Positions 1 through 12,361 of a stretch of 64,000 bases of DNA are shown in pieces. Source of the DNA: Neckera pumila (lineage: Eukaryota; Streptophyta; Bryopsida; Hypnales; Neckeraceae); the NCBI GenBank assembly GCA_963969595.1, contig OZ018412.1:13890501-13954500 (forward strand). The letters run 5' to 3'. The translations under genes and the position numbers were made by a program. How positions within the stretch are numbered: the stretch's first letter is position 1; each line of letters opens with the position of its first letter. The notes under the pieces were generated by a model that was not told the DNA's origin, did no database searches, and saw only the letters and a program-made list of their open reading frames with translations.

Positions 1-870
1 TTTGTTGCGTTCATCCCAAAAAACAAAAAAAAAGAATTTTTGTAGAATATAACCATTAAATCTTGTACTTCACTTGTTTGAGATCATGTGGTAAAATTTT
101 CATGAAGTTTGACTACATAGATTGGAAGATATTAGCATTCAAAGTTGAAAAAGAACATTTCTTTGAAAACTGGCCTGCAAATTTAGATGACTTTGACCGC
201 CATTTGTAGAATTTTTTTGCACTACAAACTTTGAATAAAAAAAAAATTTATGTTGAATAATCGAATTGAAAGTCTAGAAGAAAAAATTCAAAAAAAGCAC
301 ATTTGATTTTCATTCTTTAAAAAATTGATAAGTAGAAGTAGGTCCAAGATTGAAAAAAACACTAAATCGTCAATAGCTCTAAGATGGAATTTAAACACAC
401 TAATCCAAATGGTAGGATTGTTTTAGCAAGAAAATACAACCTTTTCAAACAATTTTTTTGAAAAATTGTGAAAATTGCATTCAAAAATGAATCCTGCAAG
501 TTATTATTTCAAGAAGATGCTCTAATTGCCCGAAAAGCAAGATTGTCCATAATTTTTTTTATTAGTCCAAATAGAATGAATCGAAGCTTTACATGTAGAC
601 AAAAATATAATATTTTAGGAAAAAGTTTTTTTGTTTTTTTTTGACTTTTTGCAGTTTTTTTTGTACTGCCCGCCAAATTCAATTCAAGGCTTTTTGTGGT
701 ATAACTTTTGCTCCCGGTCACCAATTGAAATAAAAATTATATCCCCATATAGCTAATCAATTTTTCTATTTTATGAGAAAGTTTCAAAAAGTTTCATAAA
801 AAATTGAAGTCACAGAAACCTGTCCAAAAGCCAATTTGTCCCCCGAGGAGACAATGGACTTTAGGGGTTA
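1..870 (+). mobile_element. TIR element family E, copy E1 (left end outside the window)
   Basis: Matches E2 (13112-14032) along nearly its whole length, including GCACTACAAA, GAATCCTGCAAGTTA, CAAGAAGATGCT..AATTGCCC, AATGAATC.AAGCTTT and AGCTAATCAATTTTTCTAT. The right end is GGACTTTAGGGGTTAA, the inverted form of the E2 left end TTAACCCCTC. No coding capacity. Confidence 0.8.
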
Positions 871-1056
871 AGAACATCATCAGTAGATAACCAACAAACA
901 TTCATGCTACCTTAATTTTATGGAGCCACTTGAAGGCCGGTTTACACCAAGTCCAAGTCCCACAGCCACTTCCACTAAGTGGTATCGTGCTTTATTGGAT
1001 GATAATAATGTACCAAAAAATGAAATTGAGGTCCCTATCAATGGTCTTGATATAAA

Positions 1057-1218
1057 CTACACTGAATAGAGGTATTAAGGGGACCACATAATTAAAGGGA
1101 CCTTTCTTTAGAAACTATACATATTTGAGACAAGATGTACAACCCAAGGTAGATACTTATATAGTGTAGAATGTCAATTAATTAGTATGGGTCCCCTTAA
1201 TACCCCTATTCAATGTAG
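1057..1218. mobile_element. Compact MITE of 162 bp with ~29-bp terminal inverted repeats
   Basis: Left end CTACACTGAATAGAGGTATT followed by AAGGGGACC; right end GGTCCCCTTAATACCCCTAT followed by TCAATGTAG, a near-perfect inverted copy with two mismatches. Flanking AAA on both sides could be a 3-bp target duplication. Interior AT-rich, non-coding. No other copy seen in the window. Confidence 0.85.
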
Positions 1219-1886
1219 AAAGATCCCATGATCCTAGTTTTAACTTTGAATTCATCTTCTCTTCGACTTCTTCTTTCCTTCCCCTTGCTTTTCCAAAATA
1301 TCATTACTAAAATAATAACATTTTACTTTTAAAATCATAAATTAAGATTTTCACTTTCTTTTTGTCAAGGTCTCATGTGATATTTGTTAGGCCTATCTCT
1401 TGGAGTGGATCAAGAGTTTTTCACACCAAAACCATGGCACCATTATCTTCAAGGTCCATTTAACCTCTAAGTGTCCCTAGCATTTTTGGGTTTAAAAACA
1501 TCATTGCTTTTTAAGTCTAAATTTATAGATCTAAATGTCATTCAAGTATAGAAATCTCAACCATACAATCTTACAGTGCACGTGTTGTAAATGATGTGAA
1601 TTAATTTTGGTGTCATTTGGCCACATAGATTGCAAGATTATAATGTTTTAGTATTGAAAAACAATGTTGAAATTTTCCTAGCAACACATTTGGAGGTGAA
1701 ATTTGATTTCTAAACCTACTCAAATGAAAAAACTTTAACTAGAAAGTTTTTTAAAACCAATTTACAAATACATTGGTGAAAGAAAATGTCATTCACATGA
1801 CTCATTGTGTCTGCAAAATGGCTTTAAAATGTCAAAAATAACAAAAAAAAGTTGCAAAAAACACAACTAAGGTTGAAACTCCTTGC

Positions 1887-2330
1887 TTCTCAAACACTCA
1901 TAACATCTTGTGTTGATCTGAAATTTTAAACACACAAACTAGACTAGTATGCGCAATTTTTCTAAAAATATATTAGAAATGGACATCATATGAAGAAGAA
2001 CAAGCCGTCAAAAGTTCATTCTAATCCAAAAATGTTTGGATTTGAACTCAAATGGCTTCCAAACATTCAAAACAACTTGGATTGACATGAAATTTTTACC
2101 ACAATAACTAGAATTCAGGGAAAATTTAATCCCATAAATTTTATCAAAAACTAACATGGATGAAGGAGATACAAGCCCCCACAGTTGCAGTCATCAAAAT
2201 GCAATTTGGTGAATTCAAATTGAACTTGTGAACTTTGAATGGTTCTCTAAAAATGAGCATATCTTAGATTGATCTGAAAATCTTACGACCCAAATCAGAA
2301 AAGAGATTGCAGATTTATTGAACCCAAACA
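1887..2330 (+). repeat. Three degenerate ~150-190-bp tandem units
   Basis: A phrase of the type CAAACAYTCA.AACA followed by TTG.ATTGA.CTGAAATTTT and a motif like ACAA..AACTAGA recurs near 1890, 2055 and 2250. Divergence is high. Non-coding. Confidence 0.35.
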
Positions 2331-3255
2331 TTGGATGGAAAAATTACAACACTTCAAATGGACTTTCAAACGATAAAGGGTCACTTTTAGTCCCTCACAG
2401 CACTCAAGGGTCAAGGTAATTCTCGTTGATGCAGAGTTATAGGGTCTTAGGAGCTGACTAGGTCTTCTATGAAAAGAAAATCATACTATAATGCGTTACA
2501 TAACATTATTCATTACCGTTTTGGGGAGGGGGTTCCCTTTTGCTCCTCTAGAAAGTGGAAGCCTCAACATTGTAACTTCCTAGTCAGCCAATGACTCTTT
2601 ACGAATTAAACTATATTAACTCCCAAGGATTCAAGGACGGAATAATCAACCTCCAAGTGGTAATGGTGTAGGCTAGTTAACTTTTAGAGGACCAAACAAC
2701 AATTTTTGGCAACATAACAATTTTTAGCAGTCACTAAGAATATAAATATTCACTATATTTTTTGAATTTTTTTTGGATGTAGGGATGAGGAATACCTTGC
2801 TGCTCTACCAAATTTTTACAATTGAATTTGCCTATAAAGCATTATAGGGAAAAATACCAATTTTGACAGATAGGAGGAAACCTGGGGAGGGTTCTTTACA
2901 CCAAAGCAAAATTTGCATTACAATGCTTGAAAGAGCTTAAACAGGACCTTTGATAGGCTCTTGCCCCATGTTCAAATTGGAGTACTTTTATGACATTTTC
3001 TTAGAATCATAAATTCGTCACAATGCATGAGGAGGTGGTGGCAAATAGGTGTAACCATCCCATTAGTTTCAAAACATTCAGCATTAGATTAATGAAAAAT
3101 CTAAATTTTTGGCAACTATCTTATGACATTCAGTAGCAGTTAGCTGGGCTATATACCTTCTTTTAATGGAATGCTGAGAAATATTCCACACTCATCAGTA
3201 ATTACAAAGACATATGGCATTCTACAAGAAACTTATCAATGTAGCTTCTACATTG

Positions 3256-3618
3256 CAATTAGAGGAAATTTTAGCCCCTTGGAGGGCCGTTCAAAGTTGA
3301 CATGCCGTGCTATTTCATGCATGACCTGTCAACTTCAAAACGTGTTTTTGGTGAGCAGTTAGAGACTATGACTGTTTGCAAGAGCAATCAGATTTTGCAT
3401 TTTTTTTTTAAATTTATAAATATTTGTTTAAGATTAAAAAAAATTATTATTTTTTTAATAATTTTTTATTTGAACTCTGGGTTCCTGCGCCATTGCTACT
3501 GCAATTTTAGCTGGGCAAAAATAGGGGAAAAACGGATTTTTGAGCAAAAAATGTAAATTTCAGGGTACCTCGGAGGGCTATGGAGCAGCCCTCTAAGGGG
3601 CTGAAATTTTCTCTAATG
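3256..3618. mobile_element. MITE family B, copy B1
   Basis: Left end ATTAGAGGAAATTTTAGCCC and right end GGGGCTGAAATTTTCTCTAAT are inverted repeats. The interior shares CCTGCGCCATTGCTACTGCA and AATAGGGGAAAAACG with B2 (inverted), B3 and B4. Length 363 bp, no coding capacity. Confidence 0.8.
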
Positions 3619-3669
3619 GATGCTCAATATTTAATTAAAGCATAAAAACAGGATTCAATGCTTTAAAAT

Positions 3670-4440
3670 CCAACTTTGAAATATTTAGCATTCAATTCAT
3701 AAATTCAACAACTACCTTATATTGCTTTGAAAGCCATTCAATTTTCTGTATTTATAATTGAGAAGATAGAATTGATAAAAAAAGTTCTATTCATATGGGG
3801 TGGTAGGAGGTAAAACAATCCATGTGGGGTATATAATTAGAATTAGAGAGAGCTCTAGAGCTCATAGTTAAGTAAAAAGTAGAAATTGTGTTCAAAGTAG
3901 AATTTTAGACCTCATTTTGGCATAGTAGAATAACTTTATCCAAGAAACTATGAACCAAACAAAGTTGGGAAATCAAGCTACCTTTCATCTCCAAAAATCC
4001 GTTTGAGATTTTGTGTCTCCAATAAAAAGTTATGAACAAATTCAGAACAGATATTTGAAAAGGTCAAAGAAATTGTCCCTTTAAATCTGTTCATAAGTTT
4101 TCTTTAAAGACTCAAAATCTCAAACGGATTTTTGGAGATGAAAGTTAGCTTGATTTCCCAACTTTGTTTTGTTCATAATTTCTTGGAAAAAGTTATTCTA
4201 CTATGCCAAAATGAGGTCAAAAATTCTATTTTGAACACAATTCCTATTTGTTCACTTAACTATGAGCCGTTGAGCTCCTTCTAAATCTAATTTACATATC
4301 CCATTTGGGTTGTTTTACCTTGTACCACCCTTCTTGTATAAAGAGCTTTTCTTCTCATCCCTATTGACACAGTATAAGTGACATTTGAAGCTTTGTGAGA
4401 TAGTTGCCAAATATTTAGATTTTTTTGGAATTTAATGCTA
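3670..4440. mobile_element. Long foldback element D1 (~770 bp, arms ~380 bp)
   Basis: The two halves are imperfect inverted copies. Left-arm CTCATAGTTAAGT, GACCTCATTTTGGCATAGTA and CTCCAAAAATCCGTTTGAGA return as reverse complements at 4245-4265, 4200-4220 and 4110-4135. The arms continue outward to GAGAAG (3760/4355) and TTTAGCATT (near 3680/4430). D2 and D3 are other copies. Confidence 0.85.
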
Positions 4441-5291
4441 AATTTTCTAAAACTATATTTCATCTTGAAAATAGAAGGGAACATGGTCAAATGTCGGTGA
4501 TCCATCATGAGTCAGACATAGCTAACTTTAATTTGACCTCTCATACTAGGCCAAATATATCCAACTGCACTTTATTTCAGCTTGGCTATAGATTCATCAA
4601 GCTTGCTAAAGCTTGATATTTAGGGCGATTTTTTTCCTCCTCTAGGTCTACCTGAAATCTAGAATTCTTTTGTTCACATTTTGAAGAGATAACTATTTTT
4701 GCAAGCCATAAATTGTTGAAAAAAGGGCTTTGCATGAGAGTTTTATTAAACCTAGTCCATATTGAAATTTTTTTAGTACATATTTCCCCAATTTGAATTT
4801 TTTAAAATATGTGGCCAACTTTGTAACAAAAAGAAAGCAAAAAAAAGTTCAAGCAAAAAAGTGAAATTCACTTGTGCAAAACCTCCCCAAATCAAAATAA
4901 TTGGGAATCTAGATGCCCCCCCAAAACATTTTCTTCAATTTAAAACACTATAATCTCACAATTTGTACACTCAAAACCTCCCATTTTTTTTTATTACAAT
5001 GTAATGAAGTAGTCTACTACTAGATCTTACAACAAGATGCAACGTGATTTCATTTGGCATTTTTAGTGGGGCTTTTGCCATTAAAATGGACCATTTTGAG
5101 TGCTTCTTGGTGAGACATAGTCAAAGAACTTTAGGGCTTAACCCCAAAGGACACTCATTGGAAAGTCAAACTATTGTACAAAACCTCCCCTTCTGACACC
5201 CGCATTCCGAGGATGAACATCTCCATTTCTATTCCTACATAGAAGGATTCTCTACCATCCATTGGACAGTTAATGTCCGCGGCCTCGTTCC
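4441..5291. other. AT-rich intergenic DNA, nothing recognised
   Basis: Homopolymer-rich sequence without open frames of note or clear repeats. Confidence 0.5.
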
Positions 5292-5388
5292 AGGGTTAAC
5301 AATGTTATGTGCGACATGAATCTAACGTTACCAATGTTATGCGGGACTTGAATCTAGGGTCAACAATGTTATGTGGTACTTGAATGTC
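5292..5388 (+). repeat. Three tandem ~32-33-bp units
   Basis: The unit core AACAATGTTATG followed by CGACATGAATCTA or CGGGACTTGAATCTA occurs three times in succession with about 80-85% identity. Confidence 0.8.
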
Positions 5389-5945
5389 GCTTGATTGGAT
5401 CACTACCTCCCTCATCACGTGCACAGCACAGGTTCCGGTGGACCTGCGATCACTCTCCCAATGGAATCCCTTTCCTTTGCAAGTTTTGTGAGTTTGAATG
5501 TGTCTTCGTGACCGTCGGCACTGACTCCGATCCACGCTACAGTACTCCACCCCCCTGCAATTCCAACATCGAAACCGGCAAGGTCTAGAAAGGTCCGTCT
5601 TTTGCACTTGCCCTGTCATGTACTGTCCAATGTTTCCATCGTGGGGGGCTTCACATATACCTGGGAGTAGTTCCATGATTCGCAGTGTTTAAGATTCCTC
5701 AGATCCTCCCCATGTCACATTTTGTCATGTCGGCAGCGTCTTGTGGTTTGGGGGAGGTGGATCTAGAGAATCCAGGGGCAGTGACACAGGTCTCAAGATG
5801 CTCAAGATGCAGCTTGGGGACCACTAGGGGTAATGATCGTGATGCAGTGGCACAGTACAGTAGTTGAGTTTTGAGAGCTGCAATATCTACTGTACTACTG
5901 TACTGTACAACTGAAAGAAGAGGTCGATTGGTCACTGACGAGTAT

Positions 5946-6330
5946 CACATAACATTGTTTCCCAATGAGGCAGGGGTCCTTTAGAACCCTTGAAAAGGTG
6001 ACCCGTACAATGAACAAAATTGTTTTATATGGCTCCTCACCTCAGCCCACCACAATCCTTGATTTTATCAGCCAATCCCAATTGTCCAATAAGATGACTC
6101 AGCCAACCTCCAATCCTTGAATTTACTCATAAAGCTCTCCTAGGTAGCAAAGTATAATGCCTTCCAAGCATGGGGAGGACCATTGCCTGGTTATACAATA
6201 TTATGCGTGGTCCACAACCCCAATCCTTGAAGTTACTCATAAGGCCCTCCCACGTATCTAGCAAAGCGTTCTTTACTTTCCCAGCAATGTTAAGCACGGT
6301 CCAAGCTGCTGTTTCTCGAGACTAGGATCC
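5946..6330 (+). repeat. Dispersed repeat F, copy 1 (with internal duplication)
   Basis: CACATAACATTGTTTCCCAA, TTGTTTTATATGGCTCCTCA and the CCTTCC...GGGAGGACCA block match 16487-16690. Inside this copy the AATCCTTGAA.TTACTCATAA to TAGCAAAG segment is present twice (about 6111 and 6221). Non-coding; class unknown. Confidence 0.75.
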
Positions 6331-7925
6331 GCGGTCCGCCTGAAGTTAAGGCACCCTCCCAAACAGATACTTCAGCGATTCTCCAGCTCCGTATTAGAAA
6401 TGATGGATATTCTTTAACCTAGCATGATACGAAGAATCATTGAGAAAAGGCTACTCAATTTGGATGTGGTATCTTTTCGTGGAATTCGCAATCTAATTCT
6501 GCTCAAGCGGGTGCTCCAATTATGAGTCATTGGATCTGTGGAATCCGCATGATAGACAATGATGAATGAGGCTTTTCGACTGGCCAAGTTGGCACGCCGC
6601 AGGCAGCGCAGGCTGATCCATACATTGACAACTATATATAGACGTAACCTCTCAGATCTTAACCAGTGTGTGGCCTTGTTCACCGCAGGAGCACCTAAAC
6701 AGCATATTTTTGGGGACCCCCAAAATCATGAAAAAATCTCAGTCCACAGTAACGCTTGCATCTCTACCGTGAGCGTCGGGAATGGGACTCTAGCCCCCCC
6801 GCCTTAGCCCCATCCCCGAGAGTCCTCATTGGACGTCAGCGTTCCCGAAGTGCCTTCGCATTCTGGTTAGCCCTCTTTTGCATCTTAAAATATTCCAACT
6901 TATCAAAGTCGAGAAGCTCGGCGCCCCGGCGGCTGGATGCCACAGATAAATGCACGAACCTTGCATACCATCACTCGGCAGCCGCACCCACCCTCGGTTA
7001 CCTATACTTATTGGTACGCCAGTGCACACACTTGAGAGACTAAGGGTGCGGCGATGTGGATTTGAACTTCGATCCATGGGTGTTTGTTGATTAGTTGCTG
7101 CTGATCAAATGGAGTTCGCTTCGGAGCGTTTGTGAACTCTCCAGCGTTTCGCGACACATCCATGCTGATACTCGGCAAAAGTGGGGGCTGAGTCTGATGA
7201 GGGAAACTGCGAGGACCCCTAGTGCCGGATCTGGCACCATCTGAGTTGTCCAAGTTGCGTTGCAATCAGAGGCAGACCAATACTGCTCCGCATCGAGGCC
7301 CAAGTCCCAAGCACCACAAGTCGACAAAACAACATGTGAAAACATCTGACCATATTACTGCAGCACAGATTGTCTCCCTCGTATAGCAAAAGCGATTGTC
7401 TAGAAGGTATGACGTTCCTGATCATAAACATAATGTCAGTGAAGTTATGAAAGTTCTTCTGCGCCTTAGATGTTCTTTGCAGATGTAGCTCAGAAGCTGG
7501 AGTCCCTCGCCTTGAACCTTTGATCTAGAACAACAAAAGGCGTTAGTAAGAATTTGGGACTTAGAAGAGGCATATTTCATGTGTTCCCATTTTGGATTTA
7601 AGAGGCATATTTTATACCGTTAGAAGCACATTTTCAAGAGCTTTCAATGGTATTTCGCACACCCGATTTGATAGAGAACTGCTCTTGTAATTGGGGTTCA
7701 AAATTTCAGAGTCCATCGAGCTAGTGAATTTCACAAGTTGACCAACTCAGGAGTATCTAGGAAAGATCTTGCAGTAAACTTCATGGGAACAAATGGACTC
7801 TTCAAAGTCCTAAATTCCTTCTAATGTTGGAAATTTAAATGCCTAGCAGACCAGTTGAAATGACAGAACAGAATGGGATTATCGTAGCCAGTCTGAACTC
7901 AAATCAGGGAGCAAGTTTGATCAGG
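6331..7925. other. Unassigned, moderately GC-rich upstream region of the dioxygenase gene
   Basis: Several overlapping open frames of 60-95 codons exist on both strands but none resembles a protein family and none is bounded by a convincing exon structure. It may be decayed gene or transposon sequence plus distal promoter. Confidence 0.3.
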
Positions 7926-7935
7926 TTACTTACGT

Positions 7936-8020
7936 GGTAGTCGTTGACAGCACTGATGGCAGTAATGGTAGTCGTTGGCAGTACTGGCGGCAGTAATGGT
8001 AGTCATTGGCAGTACATCCA
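7936..8020 (+). repeat. 31-bp minisatellite, ~2.7 units
   Basis: GGTAGTCGTTGACAGCACTG with GGCAGTAAT starts at 7936, 7967 and 7998, an exact 31-bp period, 360 bp before the dioxygenase start codon. Confidence 0.9.
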
Positions 8021-8380
8021 CAGGATCACTCCGCATGCCATTGCTGTTGGCTTTGTAGCTGAGATGAGGCCTTTCTATTCCTGTAGGGAAAAATGACAAG
8101 TGCGAGAAGAGGGAAGTATGATTAAATAGCAACTGAGAGTGTGAAACGCGTGATAAGTACTGTACAACCAGAGAGAGGTGTTCCGGTTATACCATCTAAG
8201 TTAACTTCAATCGAAGAAGAGGTTTGCTTGTCACCGTTTTAGTCACACGCACCAACACTGCAACTGTGCTATGAGACTCATGAGGCATTCTCATGTACCA
8301 TGCTAACAAAACCACTTGTATCCGACTTCTATAGATCACCATCTTACAATTTGGGCGAAAATTGTTGTGGCAATCCAAAA

Positions 8381-10144
8381 ATGGAGGCGAAGGGCATTTT
8401 TCAGCCGCAACAAACTCTTGCGGACCATATTCCTGTCATTGACCTTGCAGCACTGCAAGACAATCATGTTGATGAATGGGAACGCAGGCGTATAATCACG
8501 GATATCGCAAAAGCTTGCAAAAATTGGGGTGCCTTCCAACTAGTCAATCATGGCATTGAACTAGATGTGATTGAGAAGGCAAGAGTTCAAGCACGTCAGG
8601 TGTTTGAGTTACCGAGCGAAACACGGTGGAAGGTTAAACGGCCGCCAGGGAGCTTATCTGGATACGGCAATGGTGCTGTCATCGCAGACGCAGTCAACAA
8701 GGAGATAGCATCCGAAGCTATTACCTTTGGGTACCCGCAGTCTGAGGCAGCTGTGATTGCAATGAAGTTGTGGCCCCACGGCAATCCTGATTTCGGGTAA
8801 GTAGAAAGAAAGATTGTTATTCAAAGTCCCTCGGCACATGTCTCTCTAAGAGTGTATAAAGGAATGAGTTAGTACCTTTAGTTCCTCAATCCAAATGCTC
8901 AGCTTGTACCTGTGTCAGACAGTCCCGACGCTTCACAAGCTCCAACTTTTCTCAATCTACCAACAGTGGCCAAGTCTTATTCTTCTATTGACGGTCTGAA
9001 AATAATTGAATCTATATGTCCAGCTAATGACGCAGAAACTTAATCTGTTAGGTAGAAAATGCTGTAATAATAAAATAGTTTCTCTTACTTGAAGTAATTG
9101 ACCGAAACTTCGAAGCATGTCCGCTAGCTCCACACACTGCATGTAGCACCTTCGAACAAGATGCACATGAACTGACATTTGGCAGTATTTTGTCCCAAAT
9201 AGGCTGAGCATAGACGAGTATAATGCGCACTCTCATAAGCTGGCCTTGAAGATTATAAAACTCATGGTCGAAGGCCTGGAGCCTCGGGTAAACCCAGCAC
9301 ATTTTCAACCTTACTTGACAGAACAATTTGGAGTGCTGAGAATCAACAACTACCCTGCTAGCAACCATCCAGCACGCGATATCGGGCTTCCACCGCACAT
9401 AGATGATACCCTGCTCACCATTGTCCATCAAGATTGTGACTCTGAAGGGCTTGAACTATTAAAGGATGGCCAGTGGGTGACTGTGCCAGCACGAAGCGAC
9501 GTTATGATTGTACTCATGGCTGCCGTTTGTCAGGTACATTCCAACAATTAGCTCAAGTTAGATTCTCAAAGTGTCTCATATTTTTATGCTTGGATGATAA
9601 AAACTTCCAATGAACACTGGAAGTAGACCCAAAACTTGTCGTTTCCTTGTTGAAAAAATATGTTCTCAGGATACCCTCAATGAAGTACAAGCCACGCAAA
9701 AATAAAAGAATTAACATTGTGAAAAATGGAAACCTATTCAATCTATATTTCCTTGCTTCATCCCTAGAGCTTGACAACTCATATACTTGAGTCTGCGATT
9801 CACAGGTAATTACAAATGATACCTACAAAGCTGTTTTACATCGAGCAGTTTCCAATCGGAACAGAGACCGGCTTTCCCTGGTGTATTCGGCATACCCCCC
9901 AACAAAGATCTCCATCACCGCTGCTCCTGAGTTTGTCAGCCTTGCACACCCTCTCTTGTATAAACCATTCACATGGTCCGAATACCTGTCTGGTCAAGTT
10001 AGTCACATCCTCAACCCCCTTGATGGCTTACAAATAGGGAAAAGGGATGCGGAAGCTCAAAACCAATATTCAAAATCTTCAGGAAATGGGAGTGAACCTC
10101 TCCATCTAGAACGAGGGGTAAGGAGTGAAATCAGAAGTTACTGA
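8381..10144 (+). CDS. 2-oxoglutarate/Fe(II)-dependent dioxygenase (plant DOXC-type), 3 exons
   Basis: Exons 8381-8796, 9203-9533 and 9806-10144, all with GT-AG junctions and matching phases (2 then 0), give 361 residues. The N-terminal DIOX_N domain carries IPVIDLAAL and WGAFQLVNHG (about residues 18-60). The catalytic jelly-roll shows the iron triad H204-x-D206 (in LPPHIDD) and H261 (in YKAVLHRA), and the 2-oxoglutarate-binding R271-x-S273 (RDRLS). PLLYKPFTWSEYL is the usual C-terminal family motif and is followed by a tail of about 40 residues that looks unusual. The family oxidises small molecules such as hormones and specialised metabolites in the cytosol; the substrate cannot be read here. 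The start at 8381 fits the family length; an in-frame ATG at 8300 would add 27 residues. The segment before the distal histidine (VMIVLMAAVCQ) lacks the common NxGD motif, so activity may differ. Length and conserved residues suggest an intact gene. Confidence 0.87.
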
Positions 10145-11360
10145 TTCGGGAGCATCATCAATTTCTTGACTAAAGATATTTCAGTGAGACGATTTGCAAT
10201 TACAGCCTAGGTGGTAGATGATTGTCTAGGGGAGCAACTACAATCTTCATAACATGGTAACTGTTCAGAGCTCCCTCACACTGGTTGTTACTTGAATTAA
10301 ATTCTCCAAAAGGACAGAGCCTCTTCGCTTGAACTTCCATTAAATAGACAGACCTCGTAGAAAAATCCCAGTATTTACGTAGCATAGGTTACGGTGGTCC
10401 AGAGACTCACTTATGCAACGAAGGGAATAAAAATAACTCAGAACTGTTCCCGTAAGAAGAGCTCCCTGCTAAGCACGGTAGTTGCTCCAATGTAAATTAC
10501 CTGCTAAGCTCTTCTTACGGCATAAACATTCTGAAATATTAGTACTCGACAATATTCAGTCATGGAAATTGTGAATTCAACTATCACGTCTAAATAGTGA
10601 CATAAAAAATTTTAAGAAGAAAAAGACAAGGTGATAGCCTTACCCCTTCAAAAAGTAATCAAAATGAACAAGCTACTAAACAAAATACGCAAACAATTCA
10701 ATTTAGGGCATTCCCTTGTAAGATCTTCTTTGCATCTGCAATGACAACAAATCCTAAGAATCCAACAAATCCTAAGAATTTATTATGCTTAAACCTATGT
10801 ACTATCACTTCGCTCAAGTGATGATTTATGATACTTGACACCTATCTGACAACCTGAAAAAGGAATATGGATAAATTACCTGTATGAAATTCTGCAATTC
10901 TATTCTGAACTAACAGCCGCAACAAGTTTAGACCTGACATGGTGTACTCTAGTTCAGATGTAGGAATCCGTTCAACAAGAGGATAATATATGGCGAACTG
11001 ATCAGAATGGAAACTTGAATAAACAAAAACAGAATGAATAATCTCAAATTTCAGATGAATCTCGAATACATGAAGACTTCACCTAAATATGACAAAGAAC
11101 TTAGACTGATTAAATAGAATCCTGTAAATAATAAGGATCCATGCATAATGAGAAAAGTCCAATCTAGATTAAGCAGATTTTGAAGATGAGAATGTCTAAA
11201 CCAAGATTGACACCACGTGAAAAAGGATTTAAATACATCAAGGCAAGCTAAGACCTCTTGCTAGAAAAGAAAAGAGAACCTAAGCGATCACTCTACTATT
11301 ACCAGATTAATAAATTGAAGGTATACCTAGTATCAGTGTAATACGACTTGAGCTCAAGGA
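10145..11360. other. Non-coding DNA after the dioxygenase gene
   Basis: Probable 3' UTR followed by AT-rich sequence; no frame with coding character. It contains the hairpin at 10450-10520. Confidence 0.4.
10450..10520. repeat. Perfect 14-bp inverted repeat, 43-bp loop
   Basis: CCGTAAGAAGAGCT at 10450-10463 and its exact reverse complement AGCTCTTCTTACGG at 10507-10520. It lies 300-380 bp after the dioxygenase stop codon. CTGCTAAG also occurs on both sides of the loop. Confidence 0.9.
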
Positions 11361-12270
11361 AATGGAGCTCAAAAGCATCTTGATTTCTCAATCTGAAGAA
11401 TTACGATCTATTCCGAATCAAACTCAACCTGCACTCAAAAGAGATTTAATTTCCAAGAACCAAACGAACGCCAATTGGCGGCAGCAGATTGGATTGGACA
11501 CGGCAAATGCTGGTAACAGATGTGCAACGGACATCGCAAGCAGGAGGAATACATACTTGCGAGGAGGAGTTCTTGCACAGCAGCTGGAGACGGTTTAAAC
11601 AGAGGTGGAAGACCAGGCAGCTCCGTCAACTTCACCTGATATTTCAAACCATTTGCTACGAGAAAACCATCTCAGGCTCACTTAACACTTTGCACTGACA
11701 GAGACATTTAACCTAATTAAATTTTTTTGCAATCTCTCAGTCCAATCGGTTCTCAGAACTCCTTCTACACCACTCACATGTCTGCAAGCACTATCGTTCC
11801 CCCTGAACGTCTCACCTCGAAACCCTAACGTACACAACCAAAAACCTAAAACATCACTCTAAAACTTTGAATTTCAGAGAGATCCAGAATATCTGAGAAC
11901 CTTCAAATGCTGTCGCTCGAATCCAGATTCGTACGCAGTCTTAAACTTCTGAAACAACCGGGTGATACATATCCGCAATCTTTGACGCCATTAGAGAACA
12001 CGAAAATACTCGATGATGATATCAGAAGAGAAATGAAAGAGTGGACATTCAAGAAAATTACGACATCACGCAGCTGTCGCTCGATTGCAGCAACAAAACA
12101 CCAACAAAGAACAATCCATCGCGAAAACCAGCTCCAAGGGATTCAAACGCCGGCAACGCCTGAATCTTTTTTGAATTTTCGCGCATTTTTGCTTAGATAC
12201 TTTGAACGAAAAAATCACCAGTGGGCGGGTCACCAGAAAAAATATCATCTCTTAAACTTTAAAGATTGAA
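11361..12270. other. Unassigned region with chance-like open frames on both strands
   Basis: Plus-strand frames at 11362-11598 and 11907-12269 and minus-strand frames at 11435-11647 and 12066-12248 are open, but their products match nothing I know. GC content is a little higher than in the flanks, so a decayed gene or a leader region is possible. Confidence 0.2.
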
Positions 12271-12361
12271 GAATGAATGTTAATTGGCAAGTTCAGTTGC
12301 CGAGATGGAATAAAATTATTTTAAAATTTTAAAAAATAGTAAAAAATAGTACTTTTCAGTA

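Noticed and set aside
5292..5388. Short regularly spaced repeats that might suggest a CRISPR array.
   Set aside because: The units are directly adjacent with no unique spacers, and this is a plant nuclear context.
7020..7080. GGATTTGAAC near 7057 as part of a minus-strand tRNA.
   Set aside because: The bases flanking the T-loop motif do not form a T stem, and no acceptor or anticodon arm is present.
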